Below, piece after piece: positions 8,827-18,447 of a stretch of 64,000 bases of DNA. Below the pieces are notes generated by a model. That model ran no database searches and had not been told where the DNA came from. It saw only the letters and a list, made by a program, of their open reading frames with translations. Both the position numbers and the translations under genes were made by a program. Each line of letters begins with the position of its first letter. Position 1 is the first letter of the stretch. Origin of the DNA: Chloroflexota bacterium. GTDB taxonomy: Bacteria > Chloroflexota > Anaerolineae > Aggregatilineales > Phototrophicaceae. The stretch lies in assembly GCA_011523735.1 (NCBI GenBank), contig WTGB01000027.1, forward strand, positions 1 through 64,000. Reading direction: 5' to 3'.

Positions 8827-9450
8827 ATGAGATTTGGCCAGCGGTCGGGACCTCCTTCCTGGTTCGTCATATTGGTGGGCATCGCCATCGTCTTCGGCGT
8901 GTATTATCTGTGGTTGGGTCTGCGGAATTTTATGGCTTCAGGGGTGAGCGTTTCTGAGTCCACCCAAGAGGCGATCGCCCAGAGCACAGCGACGGCTGTT
9001 CGCATTGAGGAGATCGTATTGAATGCGCCGACGCCTCTGCCCAGCCTCACGCCGATTCCGCCCTGTCAAGAATTTATTGTGAGGGTCCCGATAGCGATAG
9101 TCAGAGCTGGGCCGAGTACGAGCAGCAGAATCATAGAAGGACTACGAGAAGGCGAGACAGTGTGCGTGATCACCATGCTGCCGGATTCCGAGTGGTATCT
9201 GATTGATCAGAACATGCTGACGCGCCGCCTTGAACGCGTGTATATGCATCGGGATATCATTCGCGCTGTGAACCCCACTCCCAGGCCGACTGCCACTGCC
9301 ATACCGAGCGGCACAGCGACACCGACGAATACAGCAAAGCCCACGGATAGACCCGTGTCGCCGGTAGGGCCATCCGCGGTCCCGTTCACGGCGACCAGCT
9401 ACCCTCCTCGCGCCTCTCCCACCGAGACGGCGGCGAGCATCAGCCTCTAG
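8827..9450 (+). CDS. Membrane-anchored SH3-like domain protein
   Basis: I do not recognise a specific function. A membrane segment lies at about residues 12-32 (FVILVGIAIVFGVYYLWLG), followed by an extracytoplasmic part. Residues 78-150 look like a bacterial SH3 (SH3b) domain: VRVPIAIVRAGPSTSSRII, then EGETVCV and a final SEWYLI strand. The last 60 residues are rich in Pro, Thr and Ser, as in wall- or surface-linked linkers. SH3b domains usually bind cell-wall peptides or other ligands. It is divergent from modA and followed 78 bases later by another membrane protein. Confidence 0.7.
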   Translation: MRFGQRSGPPSWFVILVGIAIVFGVYYLWLGLRNFMASGVSVSESTQEAIAQSTATAVRIEEIVLNAPTPLPSLTPIPPCQEFIVRVPIAIVRAGPSTSSRIIEGLREGETVCVITMLPDSEWYLIDQNMLTRRLERVYMHRDIIRAVNPTPRPTATAIPSGTATPTNTAKPTDRPVSPVGPSAVPFTATSYPPRASPTETAASISL

Positions 9451-9528
9451 CTTGCGGTAAAAAGCACTTCGACTATACTGATTGCAGTGTGTTCCCCGAG
9501 TCGTAAACGGCTTTGAGAGGGGTCTAGC

Positions 9529-10767
9529 TTGGCTGCAATTCTCCAAGTCATTGCGGGCGTTGTCTTTGTCTTCACGTTGCTGAGCATCGTGGTGACCGAA
9601 GTGAACTTATTGATTGCCCGGGCGACCAAGCTGCGCGCGAAAAACCTGCGCAAGGCGATTAATCAAATCATTGAGGACCCAGTCATCCGAGCCAAGGTGT
9701 ATACACACCCACTGATTCAATTGGTAAAGGCGGACCCGATCGCGCCGAGCCAGCGTATCTCGCGGGAAGAGGCGGAAAAAGTCGCCAATAGCTCGATCGG
9801 CACGGTTGACTGGATTGATCCACAGACATTTGTTGATGTGGTTTTGAACACGATCAAAGCGGAAGCCGACCAGCAGATATTCGGTTCGCTGCTCAATGTC
9901 ATTGATGGCATGCCGGCGGGACCGGAGCGGCGCGGTCTGCGCGTAATGGTCAATCGGGTTGTCACGACTGGGCAGGGCATGAAGGAGCTGCGAAACTCGC
10001 TGCCTTATGTCCAGGATCGGCGTTATCGGAATGCGCTTACCGAAATCGTCAACCAGATAGATGAAGATGTGAGCCTGCTCGGTCTGGAGCCGACGAGCAA
10101 TGTTGCGCTGATGGCTGGCATAAAACAGATCGAGCATCCTAAACTGCGCAATGCTTTGGCGACGGTCATGTACAGCGCGGAGAGCATGGAAGCGGCCCGC
10201 GGCAACTTGGAGACTTGGTTCAACAATTCGATGAATCGCGCGAGCGCAACGTATGCAGCGCGTATGAAGAGTCTGTCGATGGTCGTGGCGCTGGCTTTTG
10301 CTCTAGTACTGAATATCGACGCGCTGAATATCGCGCGATCGCTTTGGGAGGACCCGGCTCAACGACAGGCGATCAGCAGCGAATTGAGTTATTCGGTGCA
10401 GAGTGGCGAATTGCAGTCTCAAGTTGACCGCGCCGTGAGCACAGAGGGGGACGAATTCAGAGCGAACCAGGTAGAGAGCGGGAGCCCAATCGAGGATGCT
10501 GTTGGGACCGGGGCGGAGATTGCTCATCAACTGCAAGACATTCAGGATTTGAGCTTGCCATTTGGCTGGACATTGCAAAATGTTGCTGGCCAGCCGGCTG
10601 CATTAAACGACCCGAACAACTTGTGGAATTACTTCCCCGACAACAATCCGGATGGCTGGCTCGGCTTACTGGCAGGGAAGTTTCTTGGCATTGCAGCGAC
10701 AGTGATCGCTGCGGCGCAAGGGGCGCCATTCTGGTTTGGGATCGTCAACAGGATATTGCGGCGATAG
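9529..10767 (+). CDS. Conserved membrane protein of unknown function
   Basis: 412 residues beginning at a TTG with GAGAGGGG upstream. An N-terminal membrane segment (about residues 3-28) is followed by a long soluble, mostly helical region to about 240. A second hydrophobic segment, LSMVVALAFALVLNIDALNIARSLW near residue 250, precedes a variable stretch and a final hydrophobic segment near 385-400. The ALNIARSLWEDP pattern recurs in uncharacterised bacterial membrane proteins. Topology suggests a central cytoplasmic domain flanked by membrane anchors. No catalytic motif is visible. Confidence 0.7.
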   Translation: MAAILQVIAGVVFVFTLLSIVVTEVNLLIARATKLRAKNLRKAINQIIEDPVIRAKVYTHPLIQLVKADPIAPSQRISREEAEKVANSSIGTVDWIDPQTFVDVVLNTIKAEADQQIFGSLLNVIDGMPAGPERRGLRVMVNRVVTTGQGMKELRNSLPYVQDRRYRNALTEIVNQIDEDVSLLGLEPTSNVALMAGIKQIEHPKLRNALATVMYSAESMEAARGNLETWFNNSMNRASATYAARMKSLSMVVALAFALVLNIDALNIARSLWEDPAQRQAISSELSYSVQSGELQSQVDRAVSTEGDEFRANQVESGSPIEDAVGTGAEIAHQLQDIQDLSLPFGWTLQNVAGQPAALNDPNNLWNYFPDNNPDGWLGLLAGKFLGIAATVIAAAQGAPFWFGIVNRILRR

Positions 10768-10954
10768 ACGCGTCTACCGGGTTTGACATTAGACATCATC
10801 AATATCAGCGGCCTACAATGATTCAGAATTGCAGTTGATCGAAGCAGAATGGACAAGCTTTGCAAGGGCAACTGTTGCATCTGGTCTGAGGCGTGTTTGC
10901 GAATTTGGTCAGAATCAATCAATAAAAGGAATGTGTTTTAGCAGATTTTATCGG

Positions 10955-10984
10955 TTGACAAGGCGGCAAAAATTCGCACAAAAT
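10955..10984 (+). promoter_or_regulatory. Possible promoter of the sigma factor gene
   Basis: A perfect TTGACA (10955-10960) lies about 100 bases before the sigma factor start. CAAAAT follows at 10979-10984 with an 18-base spacer; a closer match to a -10 box, TAGAAT at 10984-10989, is spaced too far (23 bases). The -35 is convincing and the exact -10 is not. Confidence 0.45.
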
Positions 10985-11058
10985 AGAATTCACAAAGCCG
11001 CGATGCGTCGGCTTAAAAATTCACTTAGTCTTAATCATCCAATAAGTAGAGGAAAGCC

Positions 11059-12228
11059 GTGATACAAACACTTGTAGAGCTGGCCGATAAACGTGGTTAT
11101 GTAACTTATGAACAAATTATGGAAGCGCTTGACGATGACGGGGAAGACCGGGCCGCATTGCGCAACCTTCTTTACGAACTGAATGAACTCGGCATTGAGT
11201 TGAGGAGAGAAACTGACAGTTCGCAAAATAAAGCGGCTGGCGATGTCATCGAGCAGGAATTTGACAGCCGCGATACTCTCCCGAGCAAGATCGTAGCAGA
11301 TTTAAGCGCCATATCGTCCGACGACCCCGTCGGACTTTATTTTCGGCAGATGGCGCAGGAGCCCTTGCTGACAGCAACTGATGAGATTGATCTGGCGAAG
11401 CGAATTGAACGCGGCTTCAAGGCGCGCCGGCGTTTGGAGAATCCTGATGTGATGCAGAAAAGCGCGCGCTGGCGCCGGCATTTGCGGCGGCTGGTGTTTG
11501 ACGGACAATGCGCGCGGGAGCATCTGGGACGGGCGAACACGCGACTCGTCGTCAGTATTGCCAAGCGATACATGGGGCAAGGTCTGCCCTTCCCGGATTT
11601 AATACAGGAAGGCAATGTCGGTTTGATGCGCGCGGTCGACAAGTACGACTATTCGCGAGGGAATCGCTTCAGCACTTATGCCACCTGGTGGATTCGGCAG
11701 GCGATAACGCGTGCATTGGCACAGAAGACGCGCACTATCCGCATTCCGCTGCACATGACGGAACGCATACGGCAGATGTACCGGGCGGCGCAGGATCTGG
11801 AACAAACGCTGGGGCGCCGACCGACGGCGGAAGAAATCGCCGCAGCGATGGAGGTAGCGGCGGATGCGGTACGGGCGATGATGGATGCGAGCCAGCACGC
11901 GATCGCGCTTGAGCGACCAGTCGGCGATGACGGCGATAGCGAATTTGGTGATTTCATCGAAGATCATGACTCGGTTAGCCCGGTCGAATCGGCGACGCAG
12001 AATCTGCTTGAGGAAGCGATTGAAGAAGTGCTGGCGGAATTGACGCCGCGCCAGAGTCATATATTGCGATTGCGATTTGGCTTGGGCGGTGGCGAGCCGC
12101 ACACGCTGGAAGAGATCGCCAACAAGTTTGGCTTGAGCCGGGAGCGGATCCGGCAGTTGGAGAAGGAAGCCTTGCGGCGCTTGCGGCATCCGCAATTGGC
12201 GCACAATTTGCGCGACTATCTCGGATAG
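11059..12228 (+). CDS. sigA: RNA polymerase sigma factor, primary (RpoD/SigA) type
   Basis: 389-residue sigma-70 protein that directs RNA polymerase to promoters. The N-terminal 55 residues resemble region 1.1 (LADKRGYVTYEQIMEAL). Region 1.2 follows with DPVGLYFRQMAQEPLL. Region 2 contains RLVVSIAKRYMGQGLPFPDLIQEGN and the -10 recognition helix FSTYATWWIRQAI. Region 3 has PLHMTERI, and region 4 ends with TLEEIANKFGLSRERIRQLEKEALRRL. A GTG start with AGAGG upstream fits. Presence of regions 1.1 and 1.2 points to a housekeeping or group 2 sigma factor; only a genome-wide count can separate those. Confidence 0.93.
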   Translation: MIQTLVELADKRGYVTYEQIMEALDDDGEDRAALRNLLYELNELGIELRRETDSSQNKAAGDVIEQEFDSRDTLPSKIVADLSAISSDDPVGLYFRQMAQEPLLTATDEIDLAKRIERGFKARRRLENPDVMQKSARWRRHLRRLVFDGQCAREHLGRANTRLVVSIAKRYMGQGLPFPDLIQEGNVGLMRAVDKYDYSRGNRFSTYATWWIRQAITRALAQKTRTIRIPLHMTERIRQMYRAAQDLEQTLGRRPTAEEIAAAMEVAADAVRAMMDASQHAIALERPVGDDGDSEFGDFIEDHDSVSPVESATQNLLEEAIEEVLAELTPRQSHILRLRFGLGGGEPHTLEEIANKFGLSRERIRQLEKEALRRLRHPQLAHNLRDYLG

Positions 12229-12259
12229 TTTAGAATCTTCATTTGATCGATCGTGAGCG

Positions 12260-12291
12260 GCCGAAATTGGCAAAGTTTCGGCGGCTTTTTT
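12260..12291 (+). terminator. Terminator of the sigma factor gene
   Basis: GCCGAAA (12260-12266) and TTTCGGC (12276-12282) form a 7-bp stem with a 9-base loop, followed by GG and six T at 12286-12291. It lies directly before the start chosen for the next gene, which argues against a start upstream of it. Confidence 0.85.
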
Positions 12292-12293
12292 GT

Positions 12294-13505
12294 ATGGGAT
12301 GGTACACCTTGAGCGAGCCATTTGAGCAATTGTTGAGCCAGCGTACAAGCGCCATGCAGCGGAATCCAATTCGCGAGATATTGAGGGCTGTGGGGCAGCC
12401 GGGCATGATTTCACTGGCTGGCGGCATACCAGCGCCAGAGAGTTTTCCGATTGAGGAGTTATATCGCATCAATGAGATAGTGCTGGACCGATATGGGGCA
12501 GCGGCGCTGCAATATGACTTGACCGAGGGTTTCGCGCCCTTTCGCGAGGCGCTGGCAGGCTATTTGGCGAAGAAAGGCATTGATGCGAAACCTGAGCAAT
12601 TGCTGGTCTTCAATGGATCGCAGAGCGTATTGGATACGCTGGGCAAGGTTCTGATCAGTCCGGGTGATGTTATCGCCTTGGAATCACCGAGTTATCTGGG
12701 CGCTATTTCAGCCTTCAGCAGTTACCAGCCTGAGTATGTCAGCATTGAGACGGATGATGACGGGATCATTCCCAAGTCGCTTGAGCGTGTGTTGGACCAG
12801 CATGCCATTAAGTTTGTTTACCTAGTGACAACATTTCAAAATCCGACCGGGTCGACGCTCAGTTTGCAGCGGCGACACGAAATTGCGGCGATTGTCAAAG
12901 AGAGGAACGCCCTGATTGTTGAAGACGATCCGTATAGCGATCTGCGTTATCGCGGCGAGGCGTTGCCGCCGCTTCAAAGCTTTGCGCCGGAGAACACAGT
13001 ATACGCAAGCACGTTGTCCAAGATCTTCGCGCCGGGCTTGCGGCTTGGGTTCTGTCTAGCGCCGCCCTTGATAAGCGAGTGGCTTTATACAGCAAAGCAA
13101 GGCGCGGATCTGCACAGCAATACTTATGCTCAGGCGCTGGCCACGGAGTATATCTGTGGCGGTTTTATCGAGCGGCAAGTACCCAAGATCATTGAGTTGT
13201 ATCGTCCGCGGCAAGAGGCGATGCTGGCTGCGATGGAGCAGCATTTTCCACCGGAGTACCGCTGGACGAAGCCGGAAGGCGGCATGTTCATCTGGGTGGA
13301 GGGACCGCCCGGCGTCGATGCGGAGCAGGTCTACTGGAAAGCGGTTGAGCGGAAAGTCGCCTTTGTGCCGGGCAAGTTCTTCTATATTAATCCGGACGAT
13401 GGCTTAGCGACGATGCGCTTGAATTTCACGCGGGCAGATGAAGCGACCATCGAAAGAGCGATTGCCGTATTGGGCAAAGTGCTGCAAGAATTTGGAAGCG
13501 ACTAA
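12294..13505 (+). CDS. PLP-dependent aminotransferase, class I/II (LysN/MocR-domain-like)
   Basis: 403-residue fold-type I aminotransferase resembling 2-aminoadipate and other broad-range amino-acid transaminases. Visible features are ISLAGGIPAPESFP near the N-terminus, QYDLTEGFAPFREAL, NGSQSVLDTLGKVL, the TTFQNPTGSTLS segment, EDDPYSDLRY, and the PLP lysine in YASTLSKIFAPGLRLGF. No DNA-binding domain precedes it, so it is not a MocR regulator. The frame is open to 12243, but that stretch holds the previous gene's terminator, so I start at the ATG at 12294. Substrate cannot be decided from sequence. Confidence 0.88.
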   Translation: MGWYTLSEPFEQLLSQRTSAMQRNPIREILRAVGQPGMISLAGGIPAPESFPIEELYRINEIVLDRYGAAALQYDLTEGFAPFREALAGYLAKKGIDAKPEQLLVFNGSQSVLDTLGKVLISPGDVIALESPSYLGAISAFSSYQPEYVSIETDDDGIIPKSLERVLDQHAIKFVYLVTTFQNPTGSTLSLQRRHEIAAIVKERNALIVEDDPYSDLRYRGEALPPLQSFAPENTVYASTLSKIFAPGLRLGFCLAPPLISEWLYTAKQGADLHSNTYAQALATEYICGGFIERQVPKIIELYRPRQEAMLAAMEQHFPPEYRWTKPEGGMFIWVEGPPGVDAEQVYWKAVERKVAFVPGKFFYINPDDGLATMRLNFTRADEATIERAIAVLGKVLQEFGSD

Positions 13506-13552
13506 GCTCTTACGAATACGATTCTAGCCGCTAGATTTGCGCCAGGACCAAA

Positions 13553-14785
13553 ATGAAAAGACGGCGAATCCCATTTAATGGCGCGACAGGACTGCGTAGG
13601 CTGATCCTGTCGTTTTATTTGCCCGCACTGATGGTGACGGTGGGGCAAGGTTTGCTGGTGCCGATACTGCCTCTGTACGCGGCGGATTTCGAGATCGGTT
13701 ACGTTCTAATTGGCTTGATCCTGGCGGGCGAAGGCTTGGGCACCTTGGTCGCAGATGTGCCGACCGGCTTGCTACAGCGGCGCTTTGGCAACAAGCAGGT
13801 TATGATGATGGGCTTGTTGGTCAAGGCGATTTCGATTCTCGCCCTATTTTTCGCCGGGACAATTTGGACGGTACTGCTGTTGCGGCTGGTCGCCGGGTTT
13901 GGCCGCTCAATGTATACCGTCTCGGCACATGTTTACGTGACCAACCAAGTCGAATTGGGGCAGCGGGGCAAGGCGATCTCGATGTTCGGCGGCACTCACC
14001 GGCTGGGCGGTTTCATTGGTCCGGCGGTGGGGGGAATCGTCGCTGGCTTGCTCGGACTGCGAGCGGCATTTATAGGCGTGGCGCTGGTGACCGGCATTGG
14101 CCTGTTGCTTGTAGCCTTGTTCACACAGACAAGCCGTTCCGACGAACCGGAGGATATGGTTACTGATCGGCATTCGCTGGATCTGCTGTCGGTGCTGAAG
14201 ACGAATTATCGCGTGCTGGCGTCAGCTGGCATGGCGCAGGTATTTGGGCAGATGGTACGCGCCGGGCGGACAGTTGTGATTCCCCTTTTCGCAGCGGACA
14301 TTTTGGGGCTCGGCGTCGATCAGATCGGATTAATCGTCAGCATTTCGGTCGCGGTCGATTTCAGCTTATTCCTGGTGGCTGGTTGGCTGATGGATCGCTT
14401 TGGGCGGAAGTTCGCCATTGTGCCTTGCTTTGGGATTCAAGCGTTGGGCATGGCGCTGGTGCCTTTCGCGACGAGCGGAGTTGGCTTGCTCTTCGCGGCG
14501 GTGCTGATCGGCTTCGGCAATGGCTTGGGCGCAGGCACGATGATGACGCTGGGCTCAGATTTGTCGCCGGCGGGGTCGCGCGGAGAATTCTTGGGCTTAT
14601 GGCGCTTGGTCGGCGATTTGGGACATACGGGCGCGCCGCTGGTTGTCGGCGTGGTGGCGGATATCCTAGTCTTGAGTTCGGCGATCTTTCTCATTGCGGG
14701 GTCGGGCTTGGCGGCGGCGAGTATCTTCCTTTTCATGGTGCCGGAGACGCTGAAGCGACCGCGACCGCTTGCGGCCGCATCTTGA
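13553..14785 (+). CDS. MFS transporter
   Basis: 410-residue major facilitator with about twelve membrane segments in two halves. The loop 2-3 region reads GTLVADVPTGLLQRRFGNKQVM, a form of the conserved MFS A-motif, and the matching loop in the second half is LVAGWLMDRFGRKFAIVPC. TKTHs type drug exporters share this general form, but nothing identifies the substrate. It lies 47 bases after the aminotransferase, and its end overlaps the longest possible frame of trmB, so the three may form one unit. Confidence 0.85.
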   Translation: MKRRRIPFNGATGLRRLILSFYLPALMVTVGQGLLVPILPLYAADFEIGYVLIGLILAGEGLGTLVADVPTGLLQRRFGNKQVMMMGLLVKAISILALFFAGTIWTVLLLRLVAGFGRSMYTVSAHVYVTNQVELGQRGKAISMFGGTHRLGGFIGPAVGGIVAGLLGLRAAFIGVALVTGIGLLLVALFTQTSRSDEPEDMVTDRHSLDLLSVLKTNYRVLASAGMAQVFGQMVRAGRTVVIPLFAADILGLGVDQIGLIVSISVAVDFSLFLVAGWLMDRFGRKFAIVPCFGIQALGMALVPFATSGVGLLFAAVLIGFGNGLGAGTMMTLGSDLSPAGSRGEFLGLWRLVGDLGHTGAPLVVGVVADILVLSSAIFLIAGSGLAAASIFLFMVPETLKRPRPLAAAS

Positions 14786-14831
14786 ATTTTCACCGGCTGC
14801 AAGGGACTCGGTCATTCGCATTGGCACTCTC

Positions 14832-15815
14832 ATGTTGCGCAAGCTGAATTATCTGACTGTCGATTGGCCCCTGCGGCAGGAGTTAGTTTTTCCGCATGTC
14901 CGCCCCTTGATCGTCGAAATTGGCTTTGGCAATGGCGATTTTCTGCTGTATCTGGCGGAGACGCATCCCGACTGCAATATCCTTGGTTTTGAGATCTCGA
15001 GCGGAGCGATGGCCCGGGCAGAAGCCAAGATCAAGAAGCGCGGACTGGACAACGCGCGTCCCATACATACGCGAGCGGAGACGGCGCTGGCGCATCTACT
15101 GGAGCCGGACACAGTGCAGGCCTTTCACATCAACAATCCCGACCCCTGGTTCAAGAAAAAGCACCATCGCCGGCGACTTATCAAGCGAGAGACGGTTGAT
15201 TTGCTGACCAGTCGGTTGGCGCCGGGCGGCAGTTTGCACCTGGCGACGGATATACGCGATTATGCAGAAATGGCGCATGCTGCCTTTTCGCAAACGCCTG
15301 GGCTATCGAATCGATTTGAGACGCCCTGGGTGAATGAAATCGCCGAGCGCATCCCGACCAAGTATGAAATCAAGGGCTATCGGGAAGGCCGCCGTGCGCA
15401 CTTCTTCTGTTACGAGCGCAATGCAGTACCCGTACGGCATCCGCCGGTGATCAAGGAGTTGGACATGCCGCATCTATTCTTGCAGTCGCCGTTGGACGCG
15501 GGGGAGATTGTCGAGCGGTTTACAGCGGCAAGGACAGCAGCCGCTGGCGCGCATATCGCGATCTTAAATGCTTACGCTAATCCGAGCCGGAACACAGCGG
15601 TTTTTGAGGTCGTGGTGGAGGAGCCGACGATCGAGCAGCACACGATGATCGCGCTTTCGCCGCGCGCTGAGGCGGGGCAGTACATCGTCAAGCTGACGGC
15701 CGTGGGTCATGCACGGTCCACATATGGCATGCACCGGGCAGTGGCGGCGGTCGGGGAATGGGTGGCGGGTTTGGATGAGGGGGGGATGGTGTTGGAGCGG
15801 AAACTGCGAGCCTGA
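14832..15815 (+). CDS. trmB: tRNA (guanine-N7-)-methyltransferase with C-terminal extension
   Basis: TrmB makes m7G46 in tRNAs using S-adenosylmethionine. The first 200 residues show the complete enzyme: VEIGFGNGDFLLYLAETHP (SAM site), GFEISSGAMARA, and INNPDPWFKKKHHRRRL, the catalytic and tRNA-contact signature. The start at 14832 (MLRKLNYL) is preferred over a longer frame that overlaps the MFS gene. The protein is 327 residues long; usual TrmB proteins are 200-240. The remaining 120 residues (from about 205, MPHLFLQSPLD) form a separate domain of unknown role, reported as a finding. Confidence 0.92.
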   Translation: MLRKLNYLTVDWPLRQELVFPHVRPLIVEIGFGNGDFLLYLAETHPDCNILGFEISSGAMARAEAKIKKRGLDNARPIHTRAETALAHLLEPDTVQAFHINNPDPWFKKKHHRRRLIKRETVDLLTSRLAPGGSLHLATDIRDYAEMAHAAFSQTPGLSNRFETPWVNEIAERIPTKYEIKGYREGRRAHFFCYERNAVPVRHPPVIKELDMPHLFLQSPLDAGEIVERFTAARTAAAGAHIAILNAYANPSRNTAVFEVVVEEPTIEQHTMIALSPRAEAGQYIVKLTAVGHARSTYGMHRAVAAVGEWVAGLDEGGMVLERKLRA

Positions 15816-15886
15816 CATGCTTATGTTATAATTCGCTGCTTGAGTTATCAGAATGTATTGAGAGTCAAGCATTAGGTGTATAGGAG

Positions 15887-17161
15887 ATGAACTTTAGCCA
15901 TCACACACTCCCCAACGGACTCACCGTCCTACTCAAAGAAGTCCATAGCGCGCCGGTGATCAGTTGGTGGCTGGCTTACCGCGTGGGCAGCCGCAACGAG
16001 CCGACCGGCAAGACCGGCATCTCGCATTGGGTGGAACACATGATGTTCAAGGGCACGGAGCGCTTCCCGGCCGGCATGCTCGACCGCGAGATCGACCGCG
16101 CCGGCGGGCAGTGGAACGCTTTCACCTCGATGGACGCGACGAAATACTTCGAGACGCTGCCGGCGGACAAGATCAGCATCGCCATGCAGGCGGAAGCCGA
16201 CCGCATGGTCAATGCGCTCTTTGAGGCGGATGAGACAGAATCCGAGCGGACGGTGATTATATCGGAGCGGCAAGGAGCGGAGAATCAGCCGATGTTCTGG
16301 CTGCAGGAAGGGGTGCGCGGCAGCGCTTTTCGGGTGCATGGCTATCACCATGAAATCATCGGCGATGAGACAGACTTGAGAACGATGACGCGCGCTGATC
16401 TGTATGAGCATTATCGCGCGCATTATTGCCCGGCAAACGCGGCTGTTGTCGCGGTGGGCGCCTTTGATTCGGATGACATGCTGGCGGAAATCGAGCGGCT
16501 ATATGGCTCGATACCGGCCAGCGACGCTCCGGATCTCTTCGTCAGGCAGGAACCGGAACAGAATGGCGAACGGCGCATCATCGTTGAGCGACCGGGCAAG
16601 ACGGCCTTCTTGGAAGTATGCCATCGCGCGCCAGCGGCGACGCACGAAGACTGGATAAAACTGAAGGTGCTGGATGCGATATTGAGCGGCTCGAGCGGCG
16701 CTTCCGACAACAAGACCAGCCGACTTTATCAAGCGCTGGTCAAGACGGAGATAGCGGCGGGAGTCGGCGCTTGGCTGACACCGACGATCGATCCCTATCT
16801 GTACAGCATTCTGGTAACATTGCGTGAGGGACGGGCGCCGGAAGAAGCTGAAGCTATTCTCCTCGCGGAGATCGAGCGCCTACAAGCGGATGGCATCAGC
16901 GAGGCGGAGTTGAACCGGGCGCGGAAGCAGACTAAAGCCGCTTTCGCGTACAGCACGGAGAGCGTGACCGAGCAGGCTTACTGGCTGGCGCAATCCTTTA
17001 TCTTGGGTGATGTGACTTGGTTTGACAATTATTCCGAGCGATTGATGAATGTGACGGCAGAGGATGTCCTTGATGCGGCGCAGACTTATCTGGTGAGCCA
17101 GCAGCGCGTGGTTGGCGTTCTGCAGCCTATCGAGGCGGAAGAGGAGACTGTGCCGGCATGA
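15887..17161 (+). CDS. M16 zinc peptidase, catalytic subunit
   Basis: 424-residue insulinase/pitrilysin-family peptidase. The inverted zinc motif HWVEH is at residues 47-51 (in TGISHWVEHMMFKG), and the downstream helix ETESERTVIISE supplies the third ligand. The lower half carries the non-catalytic repeat. No signal peptide is seen, so the enzyme may act in the cytoplasm, or be exported by another route. The next gene overlaps it by four bases and encodes a partner lacking the zinc motif, as in known bacterial two-subunit M16B proteases where both are needed for activity. Confidence 0.92.
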   Translation: MNFSHHTLPNGLTVLLKEVHSAPVISWWLAYRVGSRNEPTGKTGISHWVEHMMFKGTERFPAGMLDREIDRAGGQWNAFTSMDATKYFETLPADKISIAMQAEADRMVNALFEADETESERTVIISERQGAENQPMFWLQEGVRGSAFRVHGYHHEIIGDETDLRTMTRADLYEHYRAHYCPANAAVVAVGAFDSDDMLAEIERLYGSIPASDAPDLFVRQEPEQNGERRIIVERPGKTAFLEVCHRAPAATHEDWIKLKVLDAILSGSSGASDNKTSRLYQALVKTEIAAGVGAWLTPTIDPYLYSILVTLREGRAPEEAEAILLAEIERLQADGISEAELNRARKQTKAAFAYSTESVTEQAYWLAQSFILGDVTWFDNYSERLMNVTAEDVLDAAQTYLVSQQRVVGVLQPIEAEEETVPA

Positions 17162-18447
17162 CCGTTCCGCAAGCGAGCATCCCAAACGCGAGCAATATTG
17201 AGCGCGCCGAACTCGAGAATGGCATCACGATTCTCGTATATGAAAACCCGGCGGTGCAGTCCGTCAACGTGATGGGTTCGGTTCATGCCGGCAGCATTTA
17301 TGAATCAGCCGAGCAAAGTGGTTTGGCCTCTTTGACGTCCAGCGCATTAATGACCGGCACGGCAGGTCGTGATTTCGATGCGATTCATAGCGCGCTGGAA
17401 GATATAGGCGCCGAGTTGAGTTTCCGCGGGCATGCGCATAAAGTTGGCTTTTCGGGCAAGGCGCTGGCGGAAGATTTGTCGACGCTGGTTGACGTTGCCA
17501 ACGATGCGCTGCGCAATCCGGTTTTCCCGGTGGAGCATGTCGAAAGGTTGCGTGGCGAGCGCTTGACCTGGCTGCAATACAGTCAGTTCGACACGCGGTA
17601 TCGAGCGGCAAAAGCCATGCGGGAAGCGCTCTTCCCGCAAGACCATCCCTATCACTATGGCACATACGGCAGCGAAGAGAGCATCGCTGGCATCAGCAGT
17701 GAAGACTTGAGGTCCTTCCATAGTCGGCAATTTGGTCCGCGCGGCATGATCCTGGTGATCGTTGGCGCAGTCAATGTTGATGAGGCAGTCCAATTGGTCA
17801 GCGGCGTCTTTGGCGATTGGCAGGCGGTAGATCAGCCCGCCGTGAGAAATGTGGATTCCCCGAAAGCGCGCGGTGACCGGGACCGGCAGACGGTCTTTGT
17901 GCCAGGCAAGACGCAGTCGGACATCAGCATGGGCATCATTGGTCTGGCCCGCAAGGCGGAGGACTTCCTGGCGGCGCAGTTGGCGAACAGCGTGCTGGGT
18001 GAATTTGGCATGATGGGACGAATCGGCAAGAGTGTGCGCGAGGAGAAGGGTTTGGCCTATTATGCCTATAGCCGCCTCGGAGGCGGGCATGGGCCGGAAC
18101 CCTGGACGGTGAGCGCGGGCGTCAATCCGGAGAATGTCGATCTGGCGATCGAGTCGATATTGGAAGAGATTGAGCGATTGACGACTACGCTGGTGACGGA
18201 AGACGATCTGGCTGACAATCAGAGTTATTTCACCGGACGGATGCCCTTGCGACTGGAGAGCAACGAAGGCATCGCATCTCATATTCACAGCATGGAAAGT
18301 TTCGAGTTGGGCTTAGATTATCTTTTGGATTATGAAGACATGATCGGGCGGATTACGCGCGAGGATTTGTTGGCGGCGGCGCAGCGCTACTTGAACGCAA
18401 TAGATATGGTCATCGCGGTGGCGGGACCGGAACAATCGGATGCGTAG
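17158..18447 (+). CDS. M16 peptidase-like protein, non-catalytic subunit
   Basis: 429-residue M16 homologue. In place of HxxEH it reads SGLASLTSSALMTG near residue 47-60, so it cannot bind zinc at that site. The C-terminal half keeps the R/Y-type segment KSVREEKGLAYYAYSRLGG, which in two-subunit M16B enzymes contacts substrate. Start ATG overlaps the stop of the catalytic subunit (ATGA), indicating coupled translation and a 1:1 complex. The pair is ordinary for bacteria; substrates are unknown. Confidence 0.9.
   Translation: MTVPQASIPNASNIERAELENGITILVYENPAVQSVNVMGSVHAGSIYESAEQSGLASLTSSALMTGTAGRDFDAIHSALEDIGAELSFRGHAHKVGFSGKALAEDLSTLVDVANDALRNPVFPVEHVERLRGERLTWLQYSQFDTRYRAAKAMREALFPQDHPYHYGTYGSEESIAGISSEDLRSFHSRQFGPRGMILVIVGAVNVDEAVQLVSGVFGDWQAVDQPAVRNVDSPKARGDRDRQTVFVPGKTQSDISMGIIGLARKAEDFLAAQLANSVLGEFGMMGRIGKSVREEKGLAYYAYSRLGGGHGPEPWTVSAGVNPENVDLAIESILEEIERLTTTLVTEDDLADNQSYFTGRMPLRLESNEGIASHIHSMESFELGLDYLLDYEDMIGRITREDLLAAAQRYLNAIDMVIAVAGPEQSDA

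Noticed and set aside
10783-10819. TTGACA at 10783 with TACAAT at 10814 as a second sigma-factor promoter
   Set aside because: The 25-base spacer is too long for a sigma-70 promoter.
12243-12293. Longer start of the aminotransferase at 12243
   Set aside because: The interval is occupied by the sigma factor's intrinsic terminator, so coding there is implausible.
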